Positions 16,915 to 25,514 of a stretch of DNA of 64,000 nt are shown in pieces. Positions within the stretch are counted from its first letter, which is position 1. Each line of letters begins with the position of its first letter. The DNA comes from Streptomyces sp. CGMCC 4.7035 (lineage in GTDB: Bacteria; Actinomycetota; Actinomycetes; Streptomycetales; Streptomycetaceae), in contig NZ_CP134053.1 of the NCBI RefSeq assembly GCF_031583065.1, positions 3,224,001 to 3,288,000 on the forward strand, in the 5' to 3' direction. The notes beneath the pieces are model-generated. The model was not told the DNA's origin and searched no databases. It saw only the letters and a program-made list of their open reading frames with translations. A program made the translations under genes and the position numbers.

Positions 16915-17415
16915 ATGATTCGTCGGACACTGCAGAGCGGCCTGATGGCCGCGGTCGCGCTGTTCGCGCTCGTGCCGACGGCGGCCGTGGCCGTCGAGGG
17001 CGACCACGCCGCATCGGCGCCGGTCGTCGCGACGGCCTCGCACCGCCCGCCCACGCTGCTCCCCGTCCCCGCCCGGCACACGCCGGTCCGTCACCGCGTG
17101 CACCGTTCCACGCGGTGCCACCACCACGTCCGTCACATCCGCCGCGTTCACCACGTCTCAGGGGCGGCCTACCATCACCGCGCCCGCGTCGTGGGGCGCG
17201 TCGCCACCCGGCACATCTCGCTGAACGTCCGCTCCGGCCCCGGCCTCGGCTACCGCGTGATCGGTCACCGGCATGTCAACGGCCGGTTGCTGGTGGTCTG
17301 CAAGAAGCACGGCTCGTACGTCTTCGGCAACCGACGCTGGTACCGGCTCGCGGGCGGCAAGGGCTACGTCTCCGCCCGCTACGTCCGTACGCGCGGCGCC
17401 ATCCCCTGGTGCTGA
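16915..17415 (+). CDS. Secreted SH3-domain protein
   Basis: 166 residues. The ATG follows a GGAGGT ribosome site. A signal peptide (Arg-Arg then a hydrophobic stretch, cleavage likely near AVAVEG about residue 30) is followed by a His/Arg-rich linker (about 50-95) and one bacterial SH3 (SH3_3) domain with LNVRSGPGLGYRVIG at about 100-115. These domains commonly bind peptidoglycan, so a cell-wall or spore-envelope role is likely. The His-rich linker (HHHVRHIRRVHH) might bind metal. It stands between two hairpin terminators. Confidence 0.82.
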   Translation: MIRRTLQSGLMAAVALFALVPTAAVAVEGDHAASAPVVATASHRPPTLLPVPARHTPVRHRVHRSTRCHHHVRHIRRVHHVSGAAYHHRARVVGRVATRHISLNVRSGPGLGYRVIGHRHVNGRLLVVCKKHGSYVFGNRRWYRLAGGKGYVSARYVRTRGAIPWC

Positions 17416-17443
17416 CGCGCCCCGCCCTCACCGTTCCCTGAAA

Positions 17444-17485
17444 GACGGCCTGCCCGGCCACCCGTGTGTGCCCGGGCAGGCCGTC
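17444..17485 (+). terminator. Hairpin after the SH3 protein
   Basis: Perfect 14-bp stem GACGGCCTGCCCGG / CCGGGCAGGCCGTC with a 14-base loop, 28 bases after the stop. Confidence 0.85.
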
Positions 17486-17640
17486 GGCGCGCTCCACCCC
17501 GCAACTCACCCTTCTCATACCGGCATCCATGTGTGGCGGCACCACACCCTTGGGAACACATCATGACAACCAGGGCGAACCGCCCAAACTGGAATCAGTG
17601 TCGAGGGACAGGTCATGCGACAGCCCCAAGGATCGAGACC

Positions 17641-18465
17641 GTGAGAGCCGGCGCAGCACGGACGGTGAGGCCCTGCCGGCCGACGGCCGCCCCGCCCGCG
17701 CAGGCGGACGGCCCGTTCGTGAAGGAACTGCGCGACCTGAAGGAGCGCACCGGTCTCAGCCTCGCGGCCCTGGCCGCGCGCACCCCGTACAGCAAGTCCG
17801 CCTGGCACCGCTATCTCAACGGCGCCCAGCGGCCCCCTGGTTCGGCCGTGGAGGCGCTCGCCCGGCTCGCCGGCGCCGACCCGGCCCCCGTACTTGCCTT
17901 GTGGGAGTCGGCGGACCGCCCGCCGCCAGAGGGTGTGCCGTCGTACGGCGGCGACCCCTCGGCGCGGCCCGTGTGGCCCGCGTGGCCTGTGCGGCCCCGG
18001 CGGCTGCCGCTGTCGGCGCTCGCTCTGATCGTCGTGGTCGCCGCCGTGGCCGTCACCCTCGTCGCGGCCGGCGACTCGCGTACGCCGGGCGGGCGGCTCA
18101 CGGCCGCCTCGCCCCGGTGCCGGGGTGCCTCCTGTCAGGGGCAACTGCCCGACGTGTCCTCCTGCGACCGGGACGCGCAGACCAAGAGCACGGTCCGCGA
18201 CGCCTCCTACGCCGTGCGGCTGGAGTACTCGCCGTCCTGCGGCACCGCCTGGGCCGAGGTCCAGGTACGGCCGTCGGCCGCCCGCGTCATCTCCGTCCGG
18301 TCGGGCCGGGACGTGCTGTCCGCGGCGTACCCGGGAGACGGCTCCGACGGCTGGGCGAGCCCCATGCTCGCCGCGAGCTCACCCGAAGGTGTGGAGGCAT
18401 GCGCCCAGGTGGACGGCAAGCTGGCGTGCACCGGCCTGGACGCGCAACCCGCCGGGGAGCGTTGA
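17641..18465 (+). CDS. HTH (Xre-type) membrane protein with DUF2690-like domain
   Basis: 274 residues from a GTG with AAGGA 8 bases upstream; an in-frame ATG at 17563 would add 26 residues that look non-conserved. An N-terminal helix-turn-helix (ELRDLKERTGLSLAALAART, then YLNG) is followed by one membrane helix (LPLSALALIVVVAAVAVTLV) and an extracellular C-terminal domain with paired Cys (CRGASCQGQ, SSCDRDA, SPSCG), matching the Streptomyces HTH-DUF2690 type. It is probably a membrane-tethered regulator or a structural protein with a vestigial HTH. Confidence 0.8.
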   Translation: MRAGAARTVRPCRPTAAPPAQADGPFVKELRDLKERTGLSLAALAARTPYSKSAWHRYLNGAQRPPGSAVEALARLAGADPAPVLALWESADRPPPEGVPSYGGDPSARPVWPAWPVRPRRLPLSALALIVVVAAVAVTLVAAGDSRTPGGRLTAASPRCRGASCQGQLPDVSSCDRDAQTKSTVRDASYAVRLEYSPSCGTAWAEVQVRPSAARVISVRSGRDVLSAAYPGDGSDGWASPMLAASSPEGVEACAQVDGKLACTGLDAQPAGER

Positions 18466-18531
18466 ACGGATGATCGGGCCGGGGTGAACGCTGGGTGTGC
18501 CCCGCGTCAACGCTCTGCTCCTGAGGGCTGT

Positions 18532-18546
18532 CCTACATGTTGTAGG
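18532..18546. promoter_or_regulatory. Inverted repeat CCTACA-N3-TGTAGG (shared motif, copy 1)
   Basis: Perfect 6-3-6 inverted repeat CCTACATGTTGTAGG followed by GTT, 60 bases before the next start codon. A near-identical site lies before the LysX-like gene. The overlapping word TAGGGT fits a TANNNT -10 box, so a bound repressor could block it. Confidence 0.6.
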
Positions 18547-18606
18547 GTTTGCGTCGTCCGTCCGCCGGTCGGTATCGGCCGGCGTGTTGCCGCCGATCGG
18601 GGGAGC

Positions 18607-19566
18607 ATGCAGGAGTCTGACGAGCCGTCACCAGTGAGGGACCCGGTCTTCGAGCGGATGCTGGACCGGGCCCTGGACTCCCCGGAGATCGCGGCCGCGC
18701 TCGACGGCGCCGGCGTCGTCGCCGGTGCCGACGAGGGCGCGGGCGCGTCGCGCGAGCGTCTGCGTGCACAGGCCTTGGAGGTGCGCGACCGCCTCGTCGG
18801 CGTACCGGCCGACGAGTACGACCGGTACCTCGCGCTGCGGGCCGCGGCCATCGGCCGGCACGGGCCGTCTTACGGCGACGGCCGCACGAAGGACGGACTC
18901 CTGCCCGTGCTCGCGGTACTGGTGCCGAGCCTCGGGGCCGTGGCCACGGGCGTGTTCCTGCTGTGCGGATTCGGCCTGCGTGCCTTCGCCGCGCGCCCGC
19001 ACATCGGCGACGGACTCGTGATGGCCGGGGTGATCGCCGCCGCCGTGACGGCGGGAGCAGCCCTCGGGGACCTCGCCTGGCTTCTGGCGGCACGCGCTCG
19101 GGGCCGTTCCGGTCCGTGCGGCGACGACCCGGCGGAGCGCGACCCCGAGGTGCGGCGGGCCCGCGAGGCGTGGGAGCTCGCCGTGCTGGAGCGGGGGCTG
19201 GTGCCGTTCCTGCATGAGTGTGTGGATGCCTGGCGCGGGAACGCCGGGCGCGGGAACGCCGGGCGCGGGAACGCCGGGCGCGGGAACGCCGGGCGTGCGG
19301 GGGACGGGCGTGTGAGGGGCGGCCGTGCGGATGCCGGGCGTGTGAGGGACGGGCGCGCGGACCCCGGGCCTTTGGGTGCCGAGCGTGCGGATGCCGGGCG
19401 TGTGAGGGACGGACGTGCGGGGGGCGGCCGTGCGGAGACCGGGCGTGCGAGGGGCGGCCGTGCGGAGACCGGGCGTGTGGACGCCGGGCGTGTGGACGTA
19501 GGGCGCGCAGATCCCGGAGACCCTGACGAAGGGCGCGCCGCAGGCGCGGAGGAGCGCACCCGGTAG
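18607..19566 (+). CDS. Hypothetical membrane protein with repeated C-terminal tail
   Basis: 319 residues; ATG preceded by GGGGGA. An N-terminal soluble part (1-90) is followed by two hydrophobic helices (about 97-120 and 134-155), a charged linker, and a tail of about 110 residues made of five-residue repeats (RGNAG x4, then degenerate GRxxx units rich in Asp/Gly/Arg). The core resembles small actinobacterial membrane proteins, but I do not recognise a family. The tail DNA includes a perfect 15-bp repeat. It probably shares regulation with the LysX-like gene downstream. Confidence 0.7.
   Translation: MQESDEPSPVRDPVFERMLDRALDSPEIAAALDGAGVVAGADEGAGASRERLRAQALEVRDRLVGVPADEYDRYLALRAAAIGRHGPSYGDGRTKDGLLPVLAVLVPSLGAVATGVFLLCGFGLRAFAARPHIGDGLVMAGVIAAAVTAGAALGDLAWLLAARARGRSGPCGDDPAERDPEVRRAREAWELAVLERGLVPFLHECVDAWRGNAGRGNAGRGNAGRGNAGRAGDGRVRGGRADAGRVRDGRADPGPLGAERADAGRVRDGRAGGGRAETGRARGGRAETGRVDAGRVDVGRADPGDPDEGRAAGAEERTR
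19232..19291. repeat. 15-bp tandem repeat x4 inside a coding tail
   Basis: Four perfect copies of GGCGCGGGAACGCCG encode RGNAG pentapeptides; degenerate copies continue to the end of the gene. Confidence 0.95.
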
Positions 19567-19593
19567 CCCCGAGTTCTTGCCCTATTCCTACCC

Positions 19594-19628
19594 TTGACAA
19601 GGCTCCCGACATCCCTACAGCACGTAGG
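19594..19628 (+). promoter_or_regulatory. TTGACA and inverted repeat CCTACA-N3-CGTAGG (copy 2)
   Basis: TTGACA at 19594-19599 is followed by CCTACAGCACGTAGG at 19614-19628, which overlaps the -10 zone about 16 bases downstream. The inverted repeat matches copy 1 (18532-18546) at all arm positions except one and is also followed by GT. It lies 116 bases before the LysX-like gene. Confidence 0.6.
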
Positions 19629-19743
19629 GTCTGTCCGAGTGCCCGGGAGGACCAAGGACAGACAGCCCGTCCCCGAGTCCCTCTGTCAGCCTCCGTCCAT
19701 GCCGGTCGCCCCGGCCTCTCTCTCATCAAGGTGAGTCATCGCG

Positions 19744-21609
19744 GTGCCCGCACAGCAGCAAGCAGTGATCCCCCAGCAGCGCGCCCGGCGACCGCAGGGT
19801 GCGACGGCCGGGGGACCACCGCCCTTCCTCGCCCGTCTGCGCCCCAGGGCGGCCGCCGCCACGGTCTGGTACCTACGGCTGCAGGCCCTGCTGAACATCG
19901 TGGCGGTCCTCTCGCTGCCCTTCCGCGAAGAGGTCCACGAGCACAACGTCGGCGAGTACTTCACGCCGTACCTGGCCACCGCCGGTCTGGTCTCCGCGGC
20001 CCTCGCGCTGTTCCTGGCCATGGTGATGCGGCGCCGCAAGCGGGCCGCGTGGATCTTCAACATGCTGCTCGCCGGCCCGCTCCTCGCGCTCTACGTCCTC
20101 GCCCTGACCCAGGACGCCTACCGCCGGCATGCCTTCAACTGGATCTCCGCCCTGCTCACCGGCCTCTTTGTCGCCGCGCTGCTGCTCGGCCGCAAGGAGT
20201 TCCGGGCCGTGGGGGACCGCTCCAACCCGCGCCTCGCGCTGATCGTCGGCGCCTGCGGCATCCTCGTCAGCGGCGGCATCGGCACCCTGCTGGTGAGTGC
20301 CACCAACCAGGTGCCCGGCGCCACCCTGACCGACAAGGTCGCGTACACGCTGCTGCGCGGCGTCAGCGTCGGCCCGCTCGCCGACCGCATCGACGCCGTG
20401 CACGCCCCGCGCTGGGTGGACATCACGGTCAACGTCCTGATCGCGGCCTCCTTCCTTCTCGTTCTGTACGCCTGCTTCCGCGCGCCCCGCGGCCGGGAAC
20501 TCCTCGGCGAACAGGACGAGCAGCGGCTGCGCGCCCTGCTCGCCCGGCACGGCGAGCGGGACTCGCTCGGCTATTTCGCGCTGCGCCGCGACAAGGCCGC
20601 GATCTGGTCCCCGAGCGGCAAGGCCGCCATCACCTATCGGGTGGTCGGCGGCGTCACCCTGGCCTCCGGCGATCCGATCGGCGACCCCGAGGCCTGGCCC
20701 GGCGCCATCGAGGAGTGGCTGGAAGAAGCCCGCCGGCACGCCTGGACGCCCGCCGTCATGGGTGCGAGCGAAGAGGCAGGCACGATCTACGCCCGGCACG
20801 GTCTGGACGCGCTCGAACTGGGTGACGAGGCGATCGTGGACGTCGCCGACTTCAGCCTGGAGGGGCGCGCGATGCGGGTCGTTCGCCAGGCGCACAACCG
20901 CGTGCGCCGCGCCGGGTACACCGTGCACATCCGTCGCCACGGGGACATCCCCGAGGCCGACATGGCCGCCCTGATCGAGAAGGCCGACCGCTGGCGCGAC
21001 GGCGGCAGCGAGCGCGGTTTCTCCATGGCCCTGGGCCGCCTCGGCGACCCGGCCGACGACAGCTGCGTGATGCTGGAGTGCCGCGACGGCGAGGGCGAGC
21101 CCCGGGCCCTGCTCAGCTTCGTCCCCTGGGGTGAGCACGGCCTCTCCCTCGATCTGATGCGCCGCGACCGCGACTGCGAGAACGGCCTGATGGAGTTCAT
21201 GGTCATCGAGCTGCTGCTGCGCGCCCGCGAGCTCGGCGTCGAGCGGGTGTCGCTCAACTTCGCCATGTTCCGCGCGGTCTTCGAACGCGGCTCCCGCCTG
21301 GGTGCCGGACCCGTGCTGCGGCTGTGGCGCTCGGTGCTGACCTTCTTCTCCCGCTGGTGGCAGATCGAGTCCCTCTACCGCGCCAACGCCAAGTACCGGC
21401 CCGTGTGGGAGCCCCGCTTCCTGCTGTTCGAGAAGAGCGCCGACATCCCGCGCATCGGCATCGCCAGTGCGCGCGCCGAGGGCTTCCTGACCGTGCCGAG
21501 CCTGCCGTCCCTCTTCGGCCGACGGCACGGCGCGGCCGCGCGTACGGAACGAGTCGTCGAGCACGTACGGAGTGAGTCATCGGGCGGCAAAGTCCCGGGT
21601 CCGGGGTGA
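19744..21609 (+). CDS. LysX/MprF-like membrane protein (phosphatidylglycerol lysyltransferase domain)
   Basis: 621 residues from a GTG with AAGGTGAG upstream. About six N-terminal membrane helices (40-270) precede a cytoplasmic DUF2156 domain (about 275-600) of two GNAT-like folds, with KAAITYRVVGGVTLASGDP and SLNFAMFRAVFERGSRLG. This is the architecture of MprF-type aminoacyl-phosphatidylglycerol synthases, here without the lysyl-tRNA-synthetase module of mycobacterial LysX. The expected role is aminoacylation of membrane lipid and resistance to cationic peptides. It stands alone downstream of a shared operator-like site. Confidence 0.85.
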   Translation: MPAQQQAVIPQQRARRPQGATAGGPPPFLARLRPRAAAATVWYLRLQALLNIVAVLSLPFREEVHEHNVGEYFTPYLATAGLVSAALALFLAMVMRRRKRAAWIFNMLLAGPLLALYVLALTQDAYRRHAFNWISALLTGLFVAALLLGRKEFRAVGDRSNPRLALIVGACGILVSGGIGTLLVSATNQVPGATLTDKVAYTLLRGVSVGPLADRIDAVHAPRWVDITVNVLIAASFLLVLYACFRAPRGRELLGEQDEQRLRALLARHGERDSLGYFALRRDKAAIWSPSGKAAITYRVVGGVTLASGDPIGDPEAWPGAIEEWLEEARRHAWTPAVMGASEEAGTIYARHGLDALELGDEAIVDVADFSLEGRAMRVVRQAHNRVRRAGYTVHIRRHGDIPEADMAALIEKADRWRDGGSERGFSMALGRLGDPADDSCVMLECRDGEGEPRALLSFVPWGEHGLSLDLMRRDRDCENGLMEFMVIELLLRARELGVERVSLNFAMFRAVFERGSRLGAGPVLRLWRSVLTFFSRWWQIESLYRANAKYRPVWEPRFLLFEKSADIPRIGIASARAEGFLTVPSLPSLFGRRHGAAARTERVVEHVRSESSGGKVPGPG

Positions 21610-21689
21610 GACACGATGCCCGGGGCGACGTAGAGGAGGGCAGGGGGAAGCCCCCCGCGCCGCCTGCCCTTCCCGGAGGTACCCCGCCC

Positions 21690-22733
21690 GTGACGATCGT
21701 CAAAGCACCCCCGGCCCCGGCCCCGGCCCCGGCCCCGGCCCCGGCCCCGGTCGACCGGCGCCCGGACGAGGAGGCACCCCAGGGCTGGCAGTTCAACTCC
21801 TCCCTCGGACTGACCCTGCTGCTGCTCCTGCTGGTCGTCGGGCAGGGCCCGATCCGCGGGGCGCTGGCCGCGCCGGTGATGCAGAGCTGGATGACCGTCT
21901 TCCTCGCCGTGGTCGTCCAGGCGCTGCCCTTCCTCGTCCTCGGTGTCCTGCTCTCGGCGGCCCTCGCGGTGTTCGTCCCGCCGTCGTTCTTCGCCCGCGC
22001 GCTGCCGAAGCGGCCGGCCCTGGCGGTGCCGGTCGCCGGGGTGGCCGGGGCGGTCCTGCCCGGCTGCGAGTGCGCGTCGGTGCCGGTGGCCGGGGCGCTG
22101 GTGCGCCGGGGCGTCACCCCCGCGGCGGCCCTGGCCTTCCTGCTCTCCGCGCCCGCGATCAACCCGATCGTGCTGACCGCCACCGCGGTCGCCTTCCCCC
22201 GCAACCCGGAGATGGTCCTCGCCCGGTTCGTCGCAAGCCTGTTCGTGGCGTGCGCGATGGGCTGGCTGTGGCAGCGGCTCGGCCGCACCGACTGGCTACG
22301 GCCGCCGGCCCGCGCGTCGTACGAAGGGCAGAGCAAGGGGGCCGCGTTCTGGGGCTCGGTACGGCACGACGTGATGCACGCCGGCGGCTTCCTCGTCGTC
22401 GGCGCCATGGCCGCGGCCACCCTCAAGGCGGTCGCGCCGGCGAGCTGGTTGCGGACGGCGGCCGACAACCCGGCGGTGGCGGTCCTCGCGCTGTCGGTCC
22501 TCGCGGTGCTGCTGTCGATCTGCTCCGAGGCGGACGCGTTCGTGGCCGCGTCGCTGTCGCAGTTCTCGCTCACCGCCCGACTCGCCTTCCTGGTGGTCGG
22601 ACCGATGATCGACCTGAAGCTGTTCGCGATGCAGGCCGGCACGTTCGGCCGCTCGTTCGCGCTGCGGTTCGCGCCCGCCACCTTCGCGCTGGCGATCCTG
22701 GTGTCGGTCCTGATCGGGGCGGTGCTGCTGTGA
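21690..22733 (+). CDS. Permease of the UPF0718 / COG0701 family
   Basis: 347 residues from a GTG with GGAGGT 9 bases upstream. A Pro-Ala dipeptide repeat (encoded by CCGGCC hexamers) occupies residues 5-18. About eight membrane helices follow, with the family hallmark GCECASVPVAGALVRRG and SAPAINPIVL. It overlaps the next gene (GTGA). It resembles the B. subtilis YcgR/YcgQ pair; the substrate is unknown, possibly a metal-linked compound given the partner's His-rich loop. Confidence 0.85.
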   Translation: MTIVKAPPAPAPAPAPAPAPVDRRPDEEAPQGWQFNSSLGLTLLLLLLVVGQGPIRGALAAPVMQSWMTVFLAVVVQALPFLVLGVLLSAALAVFVPPSFFARALPKRPALAVPVAGVAGAVLPGCECASVPVAGALVRRGVTPAAALAFLLSAPAINPIVLTATAVAFPRNPEMVLARFVASLFVACAMGWLWQRLGRTDWLRPPARASYEGQSKGAAFWGSVRHDVMHAGGFLVVGAMAAATLKAVAPASWLRTAADNPAVAVLALSVLAVLLSICSEADAFVAASLSQFSLTARLAFLVVGPMIDLKLFAMQAGTFGRSFALRFAPATFALAILVSVLIGAVLL

Positions 22734-23500
22734 ACCGTCAGGCCCAGGCGGCCGTCCTGTTCCTGGTCGGCGGGGCGATGCTGCACGCCGGCACCACCGA
22801 CCTGTATCTGCGCTATGTCAAGGCCGGGCTGCGACCGCTGCTGCTCGCCGCCGGGGCCGTCCTGATCGCCACCGCCGCCGCCACCGTCTGGTACGAACTG
22901 CGCCGGTCGCGGGCGGCCAGGCAGAGCCCTGAGGGCGACGAGCCGCACGAAGAGTACGGCGATGGTCACGGCCATGGTCACGATCACGGCCACCGCGAGC
23001 CCCGCATCTCCTGGCTCCTCGTGCTGCCCCTGTTCGCCCTGATCCTGGTCGCGCCCCCCGCGCTGGGCTCCTACAGCGCCCTGCGCACAGGTACCGCCGT
23101 CCAGCCGCCCTTGGCCTACACGGCCCTGCCCGCCGGCGATCCGGTCGAAATCGGCCTGGTGGACTACGCGAGCCGTGCCGCGTACGGCCACGGACGGACC
23201 CTGAAAGGCCGGAAGGTGGAGATCACCGGGTTCGTGGCCCTCGACCGTGGCGGTACGCCCTACCTCGTCCGCATGGCACTCAACTGCTGCGCCGCCGACG
23301 CCCAACCGGTCAAGATCGGCCTGTCCGGAAAGCTGCCGCCCGTCCTGCGGCCCGACGCCTGGCTCAAGATCACCGGCACCTACACGGGCAAGCGGACCAA
23401 GGACCCGGTCAACGGCGGGATCATCCCGTTCATCGACGTCATCGAGGCCAGGCCGGTCCCGACCCCGAAGGACCCGTACGACGAGAGCTGGAACCAGTGA
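22730..23500 (+). CDS. TIGR03943-type partner of the permease, with His-rich loop
   Basis: 256 residues; GTG start overlaps the permease stop by 4 bases. Two N-terminal and one central membrane segments flank a cytoplasmic or periplasmic loop DGHGHGHDHGHRE (about 80-92) suited to Zn or Ni binding. The C-terminal soluble domain has ITGFVALDRGGTPYLVRM, MALNCCAADAQPV (paired Cys) and LKITGTYTG, as in UPF0703/DUF1980 proteins. The pair is almost certainly one transport unit. Confidence 0.85.
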   Translation: MNRQAQAAVLFLVGGAMLHAGTTDLYLRYVKAGLRPLLLAAGAVLIATAAATVWYELRRSRAARQSPEGDEPHEEYGDGHGHGHDHGHREPRISWLLVLPLFALILVAPPALGSYSALRTGTAVQPPLAYTALPAGDPVEIGLVDYASRAAYGHGRTLKGRKVEITGFVALDRGGTPYLVRMALNCCAADAQPVKIGLSGKLPPVLRPDAWLKITGTYTGKRTKDPVNGGIIPFIDVIEARPVPTPKDPYDESWNQ

Positions 23501-23682
23501 GGACGGGGTCGTCCTCGTTCCGGCCTTGCGTCTCGAGACGCGGCGCGCAAGGGTGGCGGTGAACAGATCCAGCAGTGTTCGTTCGAACCGGGCAGCTGGT
23601 GAGTGAACAGTTTCAGCGACTCTGCACCATGCGAACCCCGCTCGACGCACCGCCTCCGACGACGCCTGAAAAGGAGCGCGTC

Positions 23683-24600
23683 GTGCGTGTCAAGCGACCA
23701 CTTTTCCTGCTCGGCTCAGGGCTCCTTGCCTCCATGGCGTTCGTGCCGGGCATCTCCACGCAGACCTCGGCTGCCACAGACTTGGAGGATGCTGCTGTGG
23801 CGGCTCGGACAATCCCGGACTACATCCGGGAACCACCACCCCCGAACCCCGACGACACGGGGAGCGACGTATACCGCCAGCGCTTGTCCGACGTCTATAC
23901 ACAGGGTTGGCAGGATGGCTTGGCGGCGGCCGAGGCCGGTAAGCCCCGCTCCATTCAGGTCCCTTCCGCCCAAGGTCACGAAGCCGCTGTGGGCCAGTAT
24001 TACAGGGGCTTCGTCGACGGATACGACCGCTTTGCCAGCACTGCACGCTTCGCGATATCCGAGTCGGTACATGCTGCACAACGACAGCAGGCTGAACGAG
24101 CGAGGGCGCAAACGCAAAGCTGGATCGAACGGGTAATGACCGAACCGGTGCTGACCGAACCGGTGCAGATCGGGCCACTGCACAAGGAGCAGCCGGAACT
24201 TCCTCCCGAGAGTCAGACAGGCCAGCCGCAAAGCCGGATCGAACCGGTGCAGATCGAACCGGTGCAGATCGGGCCGCTGCACAGGGAGCAGCCGGAACTT
24301 CCTCCCGAGAGTCAGACCGGTCAGCCGCTGGGTCCTACGGAGTCGGTCACCCCTACGGGCCAGACCGGTCAGCCGCTGGGTCCTACGGAGTCGGTCACCC
24401 CTACGGGCCAGACCGGTCAGCCGCTGGCTCCCACGGAGTCGGTCACCCCCACGCACGAGACCGGTCAGCAGGTGACTCCCGAGGGCCAAGTGGCCGGCCA
24501 GCAACTGGTGTCCATGGAACCGACGACTCCCGTGGAACCGCAGGGAGGGGATTTCGGAGCACATGACATCGACTCTCAGCCGGATTCCTTTGCGGAGTAG
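23683..24600 (+). CDS. Secreted protein with long repeat-built C-terminus
   Basis: 305 residues from a GTG with AAGGAG upstream. A signal peptide (KRPLFLLGSGLLASMAFVPG, cleavage near TSAA) is followed by a globular part (about 35-140, with DVYTQGWQDGLAAAEAGK and YYRGFVDGYDRF) and then about 160 residues of repeats: first a TEPVQIGPLH / EQPELPPESQTGQP unit, then 16-residue units of type QTGQPLGPTESVTPTG. GC content and codon use are less extreme than in the neighbours, suggesting recent acquisition. No family recognised; the Pro/Thr/Gln-rich tail could act as a wall-spanning stalk. Confidence 0.75.
   Translation: MRVKRPLFLLGSGLLASMAFVPGISTQTSAATDLEDAAVAARTIPDYIREPPPPNPDDTGSDVYRQRLSDVYTQGWQDGLAAAEAGKPRSIQVPSAQGHEAAVGQYYRGFVDGYDRFASTARFAISESVHAAQRQQAERARAQTQSWIERVMTEPVLTEPVQIGPLHKEQPELPPESQTGQPQSRIEPVQIEPVQIGPLHREQPELPPESQTGQPLGPTESVTPTGQTGQPLGPTESVTPTGQTGQPLAPTESVTPTHETGQQVTPEGQVAGQQLVSMEPTTPVEPQGGDFGAHDIDSQPDSFAE
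24313..24456. repeat. 48-bp coding tandem repeat, three copies
   Basis: Units 1 and 2 (24313-24360 and 24361-24408) are identical; unit 3 differs at a few bases, and a partial fourth follows. An older, longer duplication of about 90 bases with the PVQIGPLH coding block lies just upstream (about 24150-24310). Confidence 0.95.
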
Positions 24601-24620
24601 CCACGCACCAGCGGGTCCGT

Positions 24621-25202
24621 TCAGGCCCCGGACGCCCGCACCCCGTCCAGTGCCACGTTCAGCACCCGATCCCGCTGCGCGTCGTCCAGGAAGTTCGTCG
24701 CCGTGATCCCTGCGACCATCCGCAGCAGGTCGTCGAAGCCGATGTCCGTACGGGCCTCGCCGGCCTGCTGGGCCCGCTCGAACAGCGGGCCGCCCGCCCG
24801 GTACATGGACTCCCGGCAGGCGAGGAAGATGTCCGACTCGTCGTCCATCGCCTCGCGGATCGCCCGCTTGGTCACCGTGTAGTCGACGAACCGGCGCAGC
24901 CATGCGGTGAGCGCCTCCCACGGCTTCAGGTCCGCGACCTCCTGGGCGACCCGGCACAGGTCGTTCACCTCGCCCGCGTACACGCTCTCGAAGAGATGGC
25001 GGCGGGTGGGGAAGTTCCGGTAGAGCGTGCCGATGCCGACGCCCGCGCGGCGGGCGATGTCCTCCAGGGACGCCTCCGCGCCGTTCTCCGCGAAGGCCTC
25101 GCGCGCGGCGGTGATCAGGGCGTCGTAGTTGCGGGCGGCGTCCTTACGGTGCGGCCGCTGGGACGCGACGATCTCGCTGACGGGGAACGGCTGAGCCGTC
25201 AC
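24621..25202 (-). CDS. TetR-family repressor of the adjacent MFS exporter
   Basis: 193 residues from a GTG with GGGAGG upstream. N-terminal TetR HTH: ALITAAREAFAENGAEASL, then EDIARRAGVGIGTLYRNFP. The C-terminal ligand domain ends ITATNFLDDAQRDRVLNVAL, resembling regulators that control drug exporters. It is divergent from the MFS gene, with two inverted-repeat operators between, the classic autoregulated repressor-exporter arrangement. Confidence 0.9.
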   Translation of the reverse strand: MTAQPFPVSEIVASQRPHRKDAARNYDALITAAREAFAENGAEASLEDIARRAGVGIGTLYRNFPTRRHLFESVYAGEVNDLCRVAQEVADLKPWEALTAWLRRFVDYTVTKRAIREAMDDESDIFLACRESMYRAGGPLFERAQQAGEARTDIGFDDLLRMVAGITATNFLDDAQRDRVLNVALDGVRASGA

Positions 25203-25234
25203 TGCTGCCTCCCTGGCCGGGACGAGGTTGAAGC

Positions 25235-25273
25235 GGAGGTGTGCCTCCGTTACAGTGGAGGTGTACCTCCACT
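25235..25273. promoter_or_regulatory. Double TetR operator between repressor and exporter
   Basis: Site 2 (25254-25273) is a 20-bp palindrome AGTGGAGGT-GT-ACCTCCACT with perfect 9-bp arms. Site 1 (25235-25248) is GGAGGT-GT-GCCTCC with one mismatch. Their centres are 22 bp apart, two helical turns, so two dimers could bind on one face. Both lie upstream of both divergent genes. Confidence 0.8.
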
Positions 25274-25514
25274 TTAGCAGTCGGGGTGCGCTCGCCACGG
25301 ATGCGCGCGGCCGCACGTGTCGTCGGCGACCTCGTACCCCTCGATCTCACACCGGGCCCCGCGCCGAGCGCGCCGCCGCCCCTCACCGACCGACCATCCG
25401 TTCCGCGACCGCTCCCCGCGGCCGTCGCGTGTTCCGCGCTGCCCTGTGGCGCGAGCGAGTCCGTACGACCGTGGCCGGATGGCCTCGGCCGCAACCTGTT
25501 CGGAGAGGCTTTTG

